From contig JBIKWB010000010.1 of NCBI GenBank assembly GCA_044356555.1, positions 62,001 to 126,000 on the forward strand: DNA of 64,000 nucleotides. Direction: 5' to 3'. A program made the position numbers and the translations under genes. Source of the stretch: Tous-C4FEB sp044356555. GTDB lineage: Bacteria; Verrucomicrobiota; Verrucomicrobiia; Opitutales; Opitutaceae. The first letter of the stretch is position 1, and each line of letters opens with the position of its first letter. This document shows, piece by piece, positions 63,597 to 64,000 of the stretch. The notes under the pieces are model-generated. The model had not been told where the DNA came from, did no database searches, and saw only the letters and a program-made list of their open reading frames with translations.

Positions 63597-63971
63597 ATGA
63601 CACCCAACACGTCGCCGCCACGTTCCGTACCCCGCAAACGCCTTGGCTCCGTCATCGGAGTCCGTGAGGAACGACTCGCGGAGTATCTGGCGCTGCACGC
63701 GGCCGTGCCGCCCGGCGTGCTGCGCGCGCTAAGCCAGGCAAATTTCCGGAATTATTCGCTGTTCCACCACCGGATGCCGGACGGGAAGGTTTATCTTTTC
63801 CGGGCCGTGGACTACGTGGGCAACGATTACGCCGCCGATATGGCCGGCTTGGATGCGAATCCAGACTTCCAAGTCTGGCGGAAGATTTGCCGGCCGATGC
63901 AGGAACCGCTGGCGAATCGCGCGCAAGGCGAATGGTGGGCGGAAATGCCCGAGGCGTTCCATCTCCCCTGA
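63597..63971 (+). CDS. L-rhamnose mutarotase-family protein
   Basis: A 124-residue RhaM/YiiL-like protein. The segments RLAEYLALHAAVPPGVLRAL, NYSLFHH and DFQVWRKICRPMQEPLANR with the C-terminal FHLP resemble E. coli RhaM (EYQRRHNPIWPEL and FYLP). RhaM interconverts alpha and beta anomers of L-rhamnose. It ends the cluster at the window edge and supports a deoxy-sugar or related sugar as substrate. The ATG at 63597 was preferred over a TTG at 63588. Confidence 0.85.
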   Translation: MTPNTSPPRSVPRKRLGSVIGVREERLAEYLALHAAVPPGVLRALSQANFRNYSLFHHRMPDGKVYLFRAVDYVGNDYAADMAGLDANPDFQVWRKICRPMQEPLANRAQGEWWAEMPEAFHLP

Positions 63972-64000
63972 AGCCGCCAATACCGTGGGCTACTATCTCG

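Overview
The window is high-GC bacterial chromosome that looks like a member of the Verrucomicrobia, most likely the Opitutaceae (inference). The basis is the gene set: DUF1800/DUF1501 secreted pairs, large TonB-dependent receptors, a sulfatase and six-hairpin glycosidase, Gfo/Idh/MocA and sugar-isomerase pairs, and many short dispersed repeats. Few start codons have a clear Shine-Dalgarno sequence. No rRNA, tRNA, CRISPR array, insertion sequence or phage gene was recognised.

Layout. 0-4 kb: an amino-sugar operon (nagA, nagB, a secreted Gfo/Idh/MocA oxidoreductase, a TIM-barrel sugar isomerase), then about 600 bp of gene remnants. 4.6-6.4 kb: a methyltransferase and a secreted amidohydrolase whose predicted starts collide head to head. 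6.5-11.7 kb (minus): a LacI regulator followed by glycolate oxidase glcD-glcE-glcF, with glcF separated by a 73-bp tandem repeat. 11.8-15.7 kb: a decayed TonB-receptor 3' end, then pectinesterase, kduI and kduD for pectin and uronate use. 15.8-26.8 kb: a DUF1800/DUF1501 pair followed by a tightly overlapping pseudopilin/assembly operon in gspG-H-I-J-K-L-M order, without gspC, D, E or F nearby. 27.0-28.5 kb: selO. 28.7-36.2 kb: TonB receptor, six-hairpin glycosidase, glyoxalase-fold protein and sulfatase, followed by a sigma-factor remnant. 36.8-45.8 kb (mostly minus): a U32 peptidase/hydroxylase-like protein carrying repeat-derived inserts, an MFS transporter, an OxyR-like LysR regulator with an OxyR-type operator shared with a divergent 60-residue membrane protein, two PilT-like ATPases with a small membrane protein between them, and an Rrf2 regulator. 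45.9-52.4 kb (plus): a DEAD-box-type helicase, the arsenate-detoxification set arsR-gapdh-arsJ, a HAD phosphatase and hisC.

52.4-64 kb (plus) is the most distinctive accessory region. A LacI regulator is followed by eight closely spaced genes: DapA/NanA-family lyase, TonB receptor, metal-dependent amidohydrolase, a Rieske protein with a long insert, Na+/solute symporter, a DUF3748 (YidR-like) beta-propeller, a secreted sialidase-like propeller and an L-rhamnose-mutarotase-family protein. It reads as an inducible uptake and catabolism locus for an unidentified sugar, sugar acid or related ligand; no substrate can be assigned from sequence alone.

Short repeats are a recurrent theme: GTRG-headed REP-like hairpin pairs in intergenic gaps, a 73-bp tandem repeat in the glc locus, and AT-rich or pentapeptide-like repeats that are translated inside gspJ, gspK and the U32 gene.
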